Both the position numbers and the translations under genes were made by a program. Positions 1-9,400 of a DNA stretch of 64,000 nt are shown here, in pieces. Origin of the DNA: Candidatus Albibeggiatoa sp. nov. NOAA (lineage in GTDB: Bacteria; Pseudomonadota; Gammaproteobacteria; Beggiatoales; Beggiatoaceae). Where the stretch lies: the NCBI GenBank assembly GCA_025800385.1, contig JAOXRS010000066.1:62001-126000 (forward strand). The letters are read 5' to 3'. The notes beneath the pieces were generated by a model. That model made no database searches. It was not told the origin of the DNA and saw only the letters and a program-made list of their open reading frames with translations. Positions within the stretch are counted from its first letter, which is position 1. The number at the start of each line of letters is the position of its first letter.

Positions 1-896
1 ATGGTAAATAATTGCCCTAACAGTTCATCAGGTGCATAACCATACAAATCACAATAAGCTGAGTTAACCCGTACAAAATACCCTTCTTCATCCGTCACAC
101 AGACCCCGATTTGAGTCACATCAAAAATAGCCGTGAGGAGGTCTTCGCTTTCTTGTAAGGCGTGTTCTAATTCTTTGTAAGGTGTAACATCAACATAAGT
201 GCCCACCATACGATAAGGTTGCTCTTGCTCATCCCATAGTGCCGCCGCCTGCGCCAACACCCACATCTGAGAGCCATCTTTATGCAACATCCTATAAACA
301 GATTCAAATTTATCAGTACATTTGTCTAAATATGACTCTAAGGTATTCCATACTCTAGGAAAATCATCGGGATGAATGCATTGCAATAAGGCATCTAAAT
401 GATTGGGAATTTCATGTTCATAATAACCGAGAATTGCTTTCCAACGTGGTGAAAAATACACTTCATTGGTGCGCAAGTTCCAATCCCATAAACCATGATT
501 TGCCCCACGAATCGCAAGTTCAAACCGTTCTTGGTTCGAGGCTAATGTTTGTTCTGTCTGCCTTTGCTGTGTCACATCATTGGCAACTACATACCATATT
601 TTCTGACCATTTTGCTCCATACTACGGGCTTGCCATTCCATCCAGCGATAACAGCCTTGAGAATCGAGCCAACGATTAGAAAATGAAACTTGCGTGTCTT
701 GGGTTTGAAGTGTAAATAGATATTGTTCGGTATGTTCAAGGTCAGCAGGGTGAACATGACGGCGGAAATGTGTTCCCACAGTAACCCCCAAGTCTTGTTC
801 CCATCGTTGGTTGACTTGTATGATGATTGCTGCATTATCCAAAATGCAAAACAAGCTTGGGGCTAGCTGAAAAAAATCATTCGCGGTATTGTTCAT
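1..896 (-). CDS. PAS-domain sensory protein, C-terminus cut by the window edge
   Basis: An open frame reads leftward from an ATG at 896 to the window edge without a stop, giving 298 residues. Three PAS domains can be seen in order: residues ~10-115 (starts ...FFQLAPSLFCILD), ~125-250 (ERFELAIRGANHGLWDWN, the PAS_3 type with the HPDD motif) and ~258 onward (LLTAIFDVTQIGVCVTDEEG). No signal peptide or membrane segment precedes them, so the protein is probably cytoplasmic. PAS tandems like this normally feed a histidine kinase, a GGDEF/EAL or a cyclase output domain; that part lies outside the window, so the output is unknown. The gene is transcribed away from the GldG-like gene and the two share a 526-base upstream region. 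Confidence 0.85.
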   Translation of the reverse strand, partial: MNNTANDFFQLAPSLFCILDNAAIIIQVNQRWEQDLGVTVGTHFRRHVHPADLEHTEQYLFTLQTQDTQVSFSNRWLDSQGCYRWMEWQARSMEQNGQKIWYVVANDVTQQRQTEQTLASNQERFELAIRGANHGLWDWNLRTNEVYFSPRWKAILGYYEHEIPNHLDALLQCIHPDDFPRVWNTLESYLDKCTDKFESVYRMLHKDGSQMWVLAQAAALWDEQEQPYRMVGTYVDVTPYKELEHALQESEDLLTAIFDVTQIGVCVTDEEGYFVRVNSAYCDLYGYAPDELLGQLFT

Positions 897-1422
897 GCTT
901 TACGCTAGTGGGATAGCCAATTAGTTAAACAGTGCGCCTGCTTACGAAGTGTACTATATGTTTGGATAGCTGCGTAGTCTGTTATGTTTTTTAGTAATTA
1001 CAAGCAAAAATTATACTTATACGACTTAAGCATATCCATTTAAAAAATAACCAAATAGTCTATCATTAAATACTTTCACTGTACCAAAATAAAACAGTAT
1101 TGTAGTAAGAATTTTCTGATAAACGGAAATAAAGCTGAATAGTACATAATATCGATTAAATCACATTTTCCAGAGGAGATACACTTCTGTAAGTTGATAT
1201 TATTAGCTTTTTTTAGAAAACAATATTTATACTGATAAATAAAAAAATATGCCTATATCGTTACAAAAAAACATTTTAGTGATTGAGGTTTTTCTATGTG
1301 ATACTTTGAGACTAAAAATAAGCTCCAATTTCAACACTTTTGGGCTAAAATACTGCTAATGTTTGATATGTTACCACGCATGTTTAGATTGAAAATCGCC
1401 ACTCAAATGTAATTTAACACCT
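897..1422. other. Intergenic region, 526 bases, AT-rich
   Basis: This stretch lies between two divergent genes and must hold both promoters. I see no convincing -35/-10 pair, RNA gene, repeat or conserved small ORF. An ATG near 1249 opens only a 36-codon frame with no ribosome site, and is probably chance. Confidence 0.5.
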
Positions 1423-2814
1423 ATGAAAATCACTTCTCGTACCCGTTTATCCTTACGTATCAATAATGTAACGTTTATGCTGTTATTATTGGCGATCACA
1501 GCACTACTTGCATGGCTCAGTACACAATATGTTTATCAAGCAGATTGGACACGTAACGCAAGGCACACATTGACAGCTCCCAGTCAAGCCGTATTAAAAC
1601 AGCTTCCTGATCCTATTCAAATGACTGTTTACATTGAAGATGATGAAATGAGTCGTAAATGGATTGGGGATTTAATTCGTAAATATCAAACTGAAAAAGA
1701 TAACTTTAAACTCACGTTTATTGATCCTTATACTGTGCCTGATAAAGTCAAAGATTTAAATATTAAAATGACACCTCAAGGGCAATTATTTACTGTGCTT
1801 GAAATGCACTATCAAGGGCGCACGGAAACCATCCAGCAACTAGTCGAATTTCTCACTGAACAAGAAATTTCCTCAGCATTGCAACGTTTAGCACGTAATC
1901 AAACATATACCATTGCATTTTTACAAGGACATGGTGAGCGCAAACCACAAGGTCAAGCTAATCATGATGTAGGTTTATGGGCGCAAGAGTTAAGCAATGC
2001 AGGGTTTGAAATTCAAACGCTTAATTTAAGCCAACAAACAGTCATATCTGATGAAATTCAAACGCTAATTATTGCTAGCCCTCAAGTGAGTTTACTTACT
2101 GGAGAAATCAATGTGTTAAGCCAATATGTGCAGAAAGGCGGCAATTTGCTCTGGATGTTAGAGCCAAATGAGCCGTTGCATGGTTTTGAGCCGTTAGCGG
2201 CACAGCTGGGTTTAACTGTCACCCCCGGTGTATTAGTTGATCCAAATAGTTGGGTTGGGGCGAATAATCCGGGAATGTTGGTTTTACCTGCATTCTCACA
2301 TATTGCACCGCATGTGATTTTGGCAGGCTTTCAGCAAGACAGCTTATTTCCAAAAGCCGCTGGCCTACAACTTGAACCAACAGAGGTCTGGGAAGCAGTC
2401 AATTTACTTACCACTGCGCCTGAGGTTTGGTCAGAAAGCAAAGAGCTAAAAGGTGAAATTCGCTTTGATGAAAACCAAGATGTTGATGGGCCTTTGAGTA
2501 TTGGGGTTGCGCTCACGCGTGAAACGACAGACGATATGCCAACTGAACAACGTATCTTAATTTTAGGAGATGGAGATTTTGTCTCTAATACCTTTATTGG
2601 TAATGGTGGTAATTTGGAACTGAGCTTGCGTATGTTAAATTGGTTAATACAAGATGACAGCTTTATTGATATTCCTGTGCAAACTACAGATGATACAAAG
2701 CTGAGCTTGAGCCCTACAATGTTTAACTTTTTAGCCATCTTTTTTGTGATTATATTGCCTATCAGTTTATTAATGACAGGTATGTTTGTATGGTTGAAGC
2801 GGAGAAAAGCCTAA
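1423..2814 (+). CDS. GldG-like ABC-transporter auxiliary protein
   Basis: 463 residues. A single N-terminal membrane anchor lies at ~17-36. A long periplasmic domain follows, matching the ABC-type 'gliding motility auxiliary' family (GldG-type, ABC_transp_aux). It contains the family's TFIDPYTVP-like segment and IAFLQGHGERKP motif. A C-terminal membrane helix lies at ~436-458, before the basic end WLKRRKA. The family normally sits with an ABC ATPase and a six-helix permease (GldA/GldF in Bacteroidetes) and a DUF4340 protein. Here the DUF4340 gene follows after one base, but no ATPase or permease is next to it: upstream are 526 non-coding bases and a divergent PAS gene. No clear Shine-Dalgarno precedes the ATG. 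Function is inferred from family only; a link to gliding is not shown. Confidence 0.85.
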   Translation: MKITSRTRLSLRINNVTFMLLLLAITALLAWLSTQYVYQADWTRNARHTLTAPSQAVLKQLPDPIQMTVYIEDDEMSRKWIGDLIRKYQTEKDNFKLTFIDPYTVPDKVKDLNIKMTPQGQLFTVLEMHYQGRTETIQQLVEFLTEQEISSALQRLARNQTYTIAFLQGHGERKPQGQANHDVGLWAQELSNAGFEIQTLNLSQQTVISDEIQTLIIASPQVSLLTGEINVLSQYVQKGGNLLWMLEPNEPLHGFEPLAAQLGLTVTPGVLVDPNSWVGANNPGMLVLPAFSHIAPHVILAGFQQDSLFPKAAGLQLEPTEVWEAVNLLTTAPEVWSESKELKGEIRFDENQDVDGPLSIGVALTRETTDDMPTEQRILILGDGDFVSNTFIGNGGNLELSLRMLNWLIQDDSFIDIPVQTTDDTKLSLSPTMFNFLAIFFVIILPISLLMTGMFVWLKRRKA

Positions 2815-2815
2815 C

Positions 2816-3703
2816 ATGCAAAAACGTGTCTTATTAAACTTAGCTTTACTCGTCATGGTATTGGGTTTGGGTGCAATTGCTCTATTTAAATGGAAATCAG
2901 ATGTACCACCTGAGATTCAACCCTTAACAACCCTAGATAAAAACCAAGTACAACAGATCGTAATCAGTCGTATTGATGATAATGATATTGTGTTGCAAAA
3001 AGATCGGCAAGATCAATGGTCTATTTCTGAACCGTTACAATTGGCTGCGAACCAATTTCGTATTGACAGCATTTTACAATTTTTAACCACCAAACATTAT
3101 CAACAACTGGAAAGTCCTGTTGATTTCGCACAGTTAGGACTGAGTCAGCCCGCTGTCAGTTTAACGGTGGATGGTACTTGGCTAGGATTAGGCATTAAAT
3201 CGCCATTCAATGATGGGCGGCGTTATGTTGCAATGAACAATCAAGCTTATTTAGTAGTAGATACAATTTCTTATTTTTTAATAGGTGATGCGGCATTATT
3301 CGCAAGTTTATTTCCACTCGGAAGTCAACCTATTATTACTGATATAAAATTGCCTAACTTATCTTTGCAGTTACAAGGACATCGCTGGGAGTTTCTAACA
3401 CCGACTGACCCATCATTAGACAATAGTGCGGATGCCATCCAAGGCTTAATTAAAGCTTGGCAGAATTTGCAAGCCTTGAGTGTGCGCCGTTATCAAACAC
3501 AAGCACCACAACTTGCACAAATTGATGTGACACTTAAAAACACAGGTACTTTACAATTCGTCTTATTAGCAACTGAACCTGAATTTATTCTTGCGCTACC
3601 TGAAAAGAATGTGCAATATCAGATTGCAAGTGAACAAGTTGATACGTTGCTTTCATTACCAGAAAAGCCAATTAATCGTGCAATAGATACGAATACTCTT
3701 TAA
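2816..3703 (+). CDS. DUF4340 domain-containing membrane-anchored protein
   Basis: 295 residues. One N-terminal membrane segment (residues ~5-24) is followed by a beta-rich extracytoplasmic region. The start of the domain (IQPLTTLDKNQVQQIVI ... WSISEPLQLAANQFRIDSIL) is typical of DUF4340, whose members compare two repeated beta modules and accompany GldG-like transport genes. The ATG begins one base after the stop of the GldG-like gene, so the two are almost certainly co-transcribed and translationally coupled. No enzymatic motif is visible; the biochemical role of the family is unknown. A weak hairpin (AAGCG / CGCTT) directly follows the stop codon and could be a poor terminator. Confidence 0.85.
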   Translation: MQKRVLLNLALLVMVLGLGAIALFKWKSDVPPEIQPLTTLDKNQVQQIVISRIDDNDIVLQKDRQDQWSISEPLQLAANQFRIDSILQFLTTKHYQQLESPVDFAQLGLSQPAVSLTVDGTWLGLGIKSPFNDGRRYVAMNNQAYLVVDTISYFLIGDAALFASLFPLGSQPIITDIKLPNLSLQLQGHRWEFLTPTDPSLDNSADAIQGLIKAWQNLQALSVRRYQTQAPQLAQIDVTLKNTGTLQFVLLATEPEFILALPEKNVQYQIASEQVDTLLSLPEKPINRAIDTNTL

Positions 3704-3960
3704 AATAAGCGTTTATCATTCGCTTTTAAATCTAACAGTATATTATCAACCTATTGTTTTTTCGTTGTATTTTTTAAATTGTATTAATCCGTAATGACTG
3801 CACTGTGATATTGTATAATAATCTGATAGATACGTTATTTTTAGCGTATACCCCATTACAAACTCTGTTTAACTGTTGATAATTATGCAGAGCATATTTA
3901 AGTATGATGGCTTACTTGGTCTGATATGGGTATGTTACCCCTTTGTCCAGGCACAAATCA

Positions 3961-6900
3961 ATGAAAATACAAACTAAAATAAATATTTTTGCCTTTCTAT
4001 TATTAGCCTTGCTCGCCATTCCTATTGTGGTGATAGGCTATTTTTCAATTAATCAAATTGTCTATAAGCTCAACCACGAGTTATTCACTAAAGAAATTGG
4101 CAATATTAATCAAGAAATTAATGAACTATATGAAACTTTAGAATTTTCAGGTGTACTAGGCATTGAAAGTTACATTGTTAATGCGCAGCACGAATTGCTC
4201 GATAAATTCAAAAACTATCGTTATGGTGAGACGGGCTATTTATATATTTTAAACCCTGAAGGAAAAGTTGTATTACATCAGGATTTTCCAGAAGGCAAGC
4301 AACTCAGATTCAGTTTTACCAATAAAATCTTAGAGCAGAAAAATGGTGAAATCCAATATAGTTATAAAGATCAACCACGTTATGCAGTATTTTTAACTAC
4401 ACCTCAATGGGATTGGACAATTGTGCTTTCTATCACCAAAGCCGAAATTTTCCAATATCGAGCAACTTATTTGCAATCTGTGGTTTTATTTAGCTTAGTA
4501 TTATTCGTTAGTTTATTACTTTTATCTCATTTTTTTACTCGGCGTATGAGCCGTCGAATTGACAATACCTTAAGCTTTTTAAAACAAGTTGAACATGGCA
4601 ATTTAGATGCGCGGATAGTAATCAATGCAAAAGATGAAATTGCGACTATTCAAGCAGGCATTAACTCTATGATAGAAAAAGTGTCAGAAGCCAATCGCTT
4701 AATGAGCTGGGAAATTGAACAGCGTAAAACAACAGAACAAGCATTACGTGAAAGCCAAGCCATTTTAACCAATGTGCTAGATAATTCACCTTCGGCGATT
4801 TTTGCTAAAGACTTATCATGGCATATTACCATGGCGAGCCAAAAGCTGGCTAAATTATTAAATTTGCCCCAAAATCAGATTATTGGAAAGCCTGATTATG
4901 CATTATTTTCAAACATTGAAGTTTTAAGAAAAATTGATAAGCAAGTGGTTAGTACTGAAAAACCTGTGATTGCAGAAGAAAATATCACTTGGGGTTCAGG
5001 GGAGCATACGTATTGGACAACGACTTTTCCATTATTTGATAGCAATCATAAAGTGTATGGCATTGGTGGTATTTTGACTGATATTTCAGATCGTAAACAA
5101 GCTGAAGCCGAATTGCGCAACCGAGAAGTGCGCTATCGTAACTTATTTAATTCATCTCCTATCTCATTGTGGGAGCAAGATTTTTCTGAGGTGAAAGCAC
5201 AACTTGATTATTTACGTGCAACAGGTGTAGTTAATTTTGAAAAGCATTTCTCACATCATCCAGAGCAAGTTTATCAGCTATTAGATTCCATTAATATTAT
5301 TGATGTCAACCAAGCAACATTGGCTTTATATCAGGCAAAAGATAAGTCTGAGTTAATGGGGCATTTATCGCAGTTAATGGCGGATGCTTATGAAAGTTTT
5401 AGCACATTATTTTCAGCTTTAGCGCAAGGACAAACTCATTTTGAAACCGAGACAACACATCGTACGGTAAATCATGAACAGATTCACGTTGCGGTGCAAT
5501 ATTCGGTGGTGGCTGGTTTTGAAGGCAGTCATGAAAAAGTATTAGCTTTGATTATTGACATTACTGAGCGCAAAAAATTCGAAGCCCGATTACAGCAAGC
5601 CAAAGAAGCAGCAGAGATTGCCAATAAAGCCAAGAGCACATTTTTAGCTAACATGAGTCATGAGTTGAGAACGCCGCTCAATGGTATTTTAGGTTATGCA
5701 CAAATTTTAGGCCGTGATGATACGTTGACTAAGCAGCAAGCCGATGGAATTCAAATCATTCAGCGCAGCGGTGATTATTTACTGAATTTGATTAATGATG
5801 TGTTAGATTTAGCCAAAATCGAAGCAGGTCGAATTGAACTATTTGATAAACCATTTGATTTTGCAGATTTTATTACGGGTATTGTTGATCTCTTTAAAAT
5901 GCGCGTGGTGCAAAAAGATATTGGGTTTGAATATGAGGCCTTGTCAGACTTGCCACGTAATATTGAAGGTGATGAAAAACGCTTACGGCAGATTTTGATT
6001 AATTTGTTGGGGAATGCGGTGAAATTTACCGAGACAGGTTGTGTCACCTTAAGAGTGTCTTATCAAGCGGACAATATGCATTTTGAAGTCTCTGATACGG
6101 GGATTGGGATTGCAGAAGATGAAATCGACAGTATTTTCCTACCGTTTCAACAAGCGGGTGATGATGATTATAAAGCTCAAGGTACAGGTTTAGGTTTAGC
6201 GATTACCCATGAATTGATTGAAAAAATGGGCGGTCAATTGCAGGTTCGCAGTCAGTTAGGTAAAGGCACGACATTTTGGTTTGATTTGGCATTACCTGAA
6301 ATTATTGAAGAAACGATTGATTATCATACAACGACGGTTGCGGTAGGTTATGTACCAACAGGGGAGAAACAAACCCAATACACGATTCTCGTTGCAGATG
6401 ACAACCAAACCAGTCGTACAGTTGTGACTAATTTATTAGAACCGTTGGGTTTTCAAATATTACAAGCTGAAAATGGACGACAAGGTTTAGATATATTGGC
6501 GCAGCAGCAAGTTGACTTGATTTTAACTGAATTAAATATGCCTGTGATGGATGGATTTGAGATGATGCGCAAGATTCGTCATTCGCAAAAATATCGTACC
6601 ATTCCTATGATTGCAATTTCCGCAGATGTATTTGAAGAGCATCAACAGAAAAGTTTTGATGCAGGTTGCAATGCTTTTATCGCCAAGCCTTTACAGTTGA
6701 AAAATTTACTAGATTATTTACAACAGTATTTAGCGTTAGATTGGATTTATGCAGCCAAGCAAGATGAGGACATAGATCAAAGTGATGATGTTGATTTGAA
6801 CAGTATTAATTTAACTCGTGAACATGCTGCGACCTTATTTGATCTTGGCATGATGGGTGATGTACAAGAGATTATGAATTATTTAGATAAGCTTGAGCAA

Positions 6901-7002
6901 GAAGACCCGCAATTACGACCTTTAACCCAAGAGCTGCATCATATGGCTAAAGAATTTATGGTGGATGAAATTTGTGATTATATTCGCCCATTTATGGAAT
7001 AA
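3961..7002 (+). CDS. Hybrid sensor histidine kinase (Cache-HAMP-PAS-PAS-HisKA-HATPase-REC)
   Basis: 1013 residues from the ATG at 3961; a TTG at 3943 would add six residues but gives no better start. Order of parts: membrane helix ~7-28; Cache-like periplasmic sensor (~40-165, GYLYILNPEGKVVLHQDF); membrane helix ~172-192; HAMP (~195-250); PAS (~262-375); a divergent PAS (~385-530); HisKA with His567 in NMSHELRTPLNG; HATPase with NLLGNAVKFTETG, DTGIGI and GTGLGLA; then a receiver domain from ~812. The receiver keeps the acidic pair (ADDN), the Ser (AISAD) and the Lys (AKPL), but the phospho-acceptor position is Glu857 (LILTELNMPVMDG) instead of Asp. The receiver therefore probably cannot be phosphorylated in the usual way. 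A TATAAT box at 3814-3819 lies upstream without a clear -35. The gene stands alone; its partner regulator is not in the window. Confidence 0.93.
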   Translation: MKIQTKINIFAFLLLALLAIPIVVIGYFSINQIVYKLNHELFTKEIGNINQEINELYETLEFSGVLGIESYIVNAQHELLDKFKNYRYGETGYLYILNPEGKVVLHQDFPEGKQLRFSFTNKILEQKNGEIQYSYKDQPRYAVFLTTPQWDWTIVLSITKAEIFQYRATYLQSVVLFSLVLFVSLLLLSHFFTRRMSRRIDNTLSFLKQVEHGNLDARIVINAKDEIATIQAGINSMIEKVSEANRLMSWEIEQRKTTEQALRESQAILTNVLDNSPSAIFAKDLSWHITMASQKLAKLLNLPQNQIIGKPDYALFSNIEVLRKIDKQVVSTEKPVIAEENITWGSGEHTYWTTTFPLFDSNHKVYGIGGILTDISDRKQAEAELRNREVRYRNLFNSSPISLWEQDFSEVKAQLDYLRATGVVNFEKHFSHHPEQVYQLLDSINIIDVNQATLALYQAKDKSELMGHLSQLMADAYESFSTLFSALAQGQTHFETETTHRTVNHEQIHVAVQYSVVAGFEGSHEKVLALIIDITERKKFEARLQQAKEAAEIANKAKSTFLANMSHELRTPLNGILGYAQILGRDDTLTKQQADGIQIIQRSGDYLLNLINDVLDLAKIEAGRIELFDKPFDFADFITGIVDLFKMRVVQKDIGFEYEALSDLPRNIEGDEKRLRQILINLLGNAVKFTETGCVTLRVSYQADNMHFEVSDTGIGIAEDEIDSIFLPFQQAGDDDYKAQGTGLGLAITHELIEKMGGQLQVRSQLGKGTTFWFDLALPEIIEETIDYHTTTVAVGYVPTGEKQTQYTILVADDNQTSRTVVTNLLEPLGFQILQAENGRQGLDILAQQQVDLILTELNMPVMDGFEMMRKIRHSQKYRTIPMIAISADVFEEHQQKSFDAGCNAFIAKPLQLKNLLDYLQQYLALDWIYAAKQDEDIDQSDDVDLNSINLTREHAATLFDLGMMGDVQEIMNYLDKLEQEDPQLRPLTQELHHMAKEFMVDEICDYIRPFME

Positions 7003-7106
7003 GGCTTTGAATTATCCTATTGTAAACGCTTGTATTTCTCTGCGTATTCTGTAAAGATGCTCGCTGATTGACTTTCCAAGATTGATACGAATCCTTTTCA
7101 AACCTT

Positions 7107-7838
7107 ATGACCGTACAAAAAGACGATATTTACGCCACTTCTCATTATCCTGTTCCTGAATTCCGTTTTGATGATAAAGTTGCCACTGTATTTTCCGATA
7201 TGATTCAGCGATCCGTTCCGGGATATGGGATGATTATCTCAATGCTGAAATTACTAGCAACGCGCTATGCTCAGGCTGATAGCCATTTATATGATTTAGG
7301 ATGTTCCCTTGGTGCAGCAACCTTGGCATTACGTCATGGGATTGAGCAGCCCAACTGTCAGATTATTGCAATCGACAACTCTGAGGCCATGACAACGCGC
7401 TGTCAGGATAATATTCAGGCGGATACGATGCCGACACCTGTGACAGTACAATGTATGGATGTGCAAGAAGTCGAGATTGAAAATGCATCAATTGTGGTTT
7501 TAAATTTTACGTTGCAATTTATTCCTGCAGAACAACGTTTAGAACTATTACAAAAAATCTATAATGGCTTACGTCCTAATGGTTTGCTGGTGTTATCTGA
7601 AAAATTGATTTTCGAACCTGAATTTATCAATCAATCTTTAATCGATTTACATCATGATTTTAAACGTGCCAACGGCTATTCTGATTTAGAAATCAGTCAA
7701 AAGCGATCGGCATTAGACAATGTGTTAATACCTGAAACTTTGGATACGCACCAGCAACGTTTACAACAAGCAGGTTTTAGCCATAGCAATGTATGGTTAC
7801 AATGTCTTAATTTTATGTCCTTGTTAGCTTGGAAGTAA
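7107..7838 (+). CDS. cmoA: Carboxy-S-adenosyl-L-methionine synthase
   Basis: 243 residues, close to the usual ~247. CmoA converts SAM and prephenate to carboxy-SAM, which CmoB uses to make 5-oxyacetyluridine at tRNA position 34 (cmo5U). Family marks are the N-terminal FRFDDKVATVFSDMIQRSVPGYG segment, seen here around residues 19-41, the SAM-binding loop YDLGCSLGAATLALR, and the acidic IAIDNSEAM that binds the cofactor ribose. Cytoplasmic. In many gammaproteobacteria cmoB follows directly; here the next gene is ilvE after 238 bases, so cmoB must lie elsewhere. The ATG is preceded by a poor ribosome site. Confidence 0.96.
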   Translation: MTVQKDDIYATSHYPVPEFRFDDKVATVFSDMIQRSVPGYGMIISMLKLLATRYAQADSHLYDLGCSLGAATLALRHGIEQPNCQIIAIDNSEAMTTRCQDNIQADTMPTPVTVQCMDVQEVEIENASIVVLNFTLQFIPAEQRLELLQKIYNGLRPNGLLVLSEKLIFEPEFINQSLIDLHHDFKRANGYSDLEISQKRSALDNVLIPETLDTHQQRLQQAGFSHSNVWLQCLNFMSLLAWK

Positions 7839-7841
7839 CAC

Positions 7842-7866
7842 GGCTAATCCATAGCCATTTTGTTTG
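7842..7866 (+). terminator. Possible terminator after cmoA
   Basis: A short hairpin GGCTA-atcca-TAGCC lies three bases after the cmoA stop and is followed by the T-rich ATTTTGTTTG. The stem is only five pairs, so this is a weak call. Confidence 0.4.
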
Positions 7867-8076
7867 ATGTACCCAGATAGACAATGCTGTAATGTTTTAA
7901 ATATCAATCACTTTTAAAACCAAGCATTGCCCTTTCTGCATCAGTGTAGAACAAAGTGGCTATATTATTTATTTATCAGTGCATTGAAAACAGTTGTGTC
8001 ACTTACCTTGTTATCCTTTTCTGGTGTAAAATGAAGTTTGAAACAACTGCGCATATTTTTTTGAGGAGAATACAAA

Positions 8077-9003
8077 ATGGCAGGAATGGGTGACCGGGAT
8101 GGTCTCATCTGGTTCGATGGGGAAATGGTTCCTTGGCGCGATGCAAAAACCCATGTATTAACACACACGTTACATTACGGTATGGGTGTGTTTGAAGGTG
8201 TGAGAGCGTATCAAACTGAGAAAGGTGCAGCTATTTTCCGTTTGCCAGAACATACTCGCCGTTTATTTGATTCAGCCCATATTTTAGGTATGAATATTCC
8301 TTTTGACCAAGATACTTTAAACCAAGCGCAAATTGATGCTGTTAAACAAAATAATTTAGACAGTGCCTATATGCGTCCGATGTGTTTTTATGGTTCTGAA
8401 GGTATGGGATTACGGGCTGACAATTTAAAAGTACATGTCATGATTGCCGCATGGACGTGGGGTTCATACTTAGGTGATGAAGGTTTAGAAAAAGGGATTC
8501 GAATTCGCACGTCTTCTTATACCCGTCATCATGTCAATATCACTATGTGTAAAGCCAAAGCCAACGGCAACTACATGAATTCTATGTTGGCGTTACAAGA
8601 AGCCCTCGCATGTGGTTATGATGAAGCCTTATTATTAGATAATGAAGGTTATGTTGCGGAGGGTAGCGGTGAGAATATCTTTATTATTCGTGATGGTGTG
8701 ATGTATACGCCTGATTTAACATCAGCTTTAAATGGTATTACACGTTCAACCATTTTCACATTAGCGGACGAAATCGGTTTAGAAGTCAGAGAAAAACGCA
8801 TTACACGCGACGAAGTGTATATTGCTGATGAAGCCTTTTTCACAGGCACAGCTGCTGAAGTGACACCGATTCGTGAATTAGATAATCGTGCAATTGGTTC
8901 TGGTAAACGTGGCGAAATTACAGAAAAACTGCAAAGTATGTATTTTGATGTGGTTTACGGTCGCAGCGAAAAACACCAAGATTGGTTAACTTACGTCAAT
9001 TAA
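8077..9003 (+). CDS. ilvE: Branched-chain amino acid aminotransferase
   Basis: 308 residues, the normal length for class IV (fold type IV) PLP aminotransferases. It catalyses the last step of Leu, Ile and Val synthesis (and the first of degradation), exchanging the amino group with glutamate. The start ATG is preceded by a good ribosome site (TGAGGAG, spacing ~9). Seen motifs: WFDGEMVPW near the N-terminus, HYGMGVFEGVRAY, the PLP-lysine region KAKANGNYMNSMLALQEA (the second Lys aligns with the catalytic one), and EGSGENIF / GITRSTI, which bind the PLP phosphate. It heads a likely operon with the CHCC zinc-finger gene and waaF, an order found in several gammaproteobacteria. leuB lies close by on the other strand. 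Confidence 0.97.
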   Translation: MAGMGDRDGLIWFDGEMVPWRDAKTHVLTHTLHYGMGVFEGVRAYQTEKGAAIFRLPEHTRRLFDSAHILGMNIPFDQDTLNQAQIDAVKQNNLDSAYMRPMCFYGSEGMGLRADNLKVHVMIAAWTWGSYLGDEGLEKGIRIRTSSYTRHHVNITMCKAKANGNYMNSMLALQEALACGYDEALLLDNEGYVAEGSGENIFIIRDGVMYTPDLTSALNGITRSTIFTLADEIGLEVREKRITRDEVYIADEAFFTGTAAEVTPIRELDNRAIGSGKRGEITEKLQSMYFDVVYGRSEKHQDWLTYVN

Positions 9004-9079
9004 TCATTTTAAGGCTGGCAATTTTTCGGTGTTACTCTAAATAAAGTTGTCAGCTCTAAAGTATTAGGAATAGAAAACA

Positions 9080-9280
9080 ATGAGTCAAAGTACGCCAAAC
9101 GATAAAAAAGTGTATGAAGTCACAGCAAGTGATTTACCATTGCATTGCCCAATGCCTGGTATGAGCTTATGGGATTCTCATCCAAAGGTGTTTATTCCTT
9201 TAGCAGACTCTCCAGATGGTAGAGCACGCTGTCCATACTGTGGTGCAGAATATGTATTAGTCGACAAAAAAGCGGCTTAA
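9080..9280 (+). CDS. Small zinc-finger protein, CHCC type
   Basis: 66 residues. The metal ligands occur in the order of the zf-CHCC family (related to the NDUFS6 subunit of complex I): Cys23, His34, Cys51 and Cys54 in CPYCGAEYVL. Only the family assignment and likely Zn binding can be supported; the cellular role of the free-standing bacterial proteins is not established. An AGGAA ribosome site precedes the ATG. It lies between ilvE (76 bases upstream) and waaF (120 bases downstream) on the same strand, so the three are probably one transcript. Confidence 0.9.
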   Translation: MSQSTPNDKKVYEVTASDLPLHCPMPGMSLWDSHPKVFIPLADSPDGRARCPYCGAEYVLVDKKAA

Positions 9281-9400
9281 GCCACCACCTAGGAATACAG
9301 AATTGAACTGATTGTGTATTCCTCAGTAAGAAGTATTTTTCTAAGTAAAATTAGCCATCCAATCCACATAACCTTTTGGAATCTCCCCGTGTTTAGCACA

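Noticed and set aside
1249..1359. Short ATG frame (36 codons) in the large gap before the GldG-like gene
   Set aside because: No ribosome site, no recognisable sequence and chance-length in A/T-rich DNA.
3943..3960. TTG start giving a six-residue longer hybrid kinase
   Set aside because: No better ribosome site, and the ATG at 3961 leaves the usual short tail before the first membrane helix.
9314..9400. N-terminal extension of WaaF from a GTG
   Set aside because: The added 29 residues are not family-like, while the ATG at 9401 starts the conserved GT9 domain at the expected distance.
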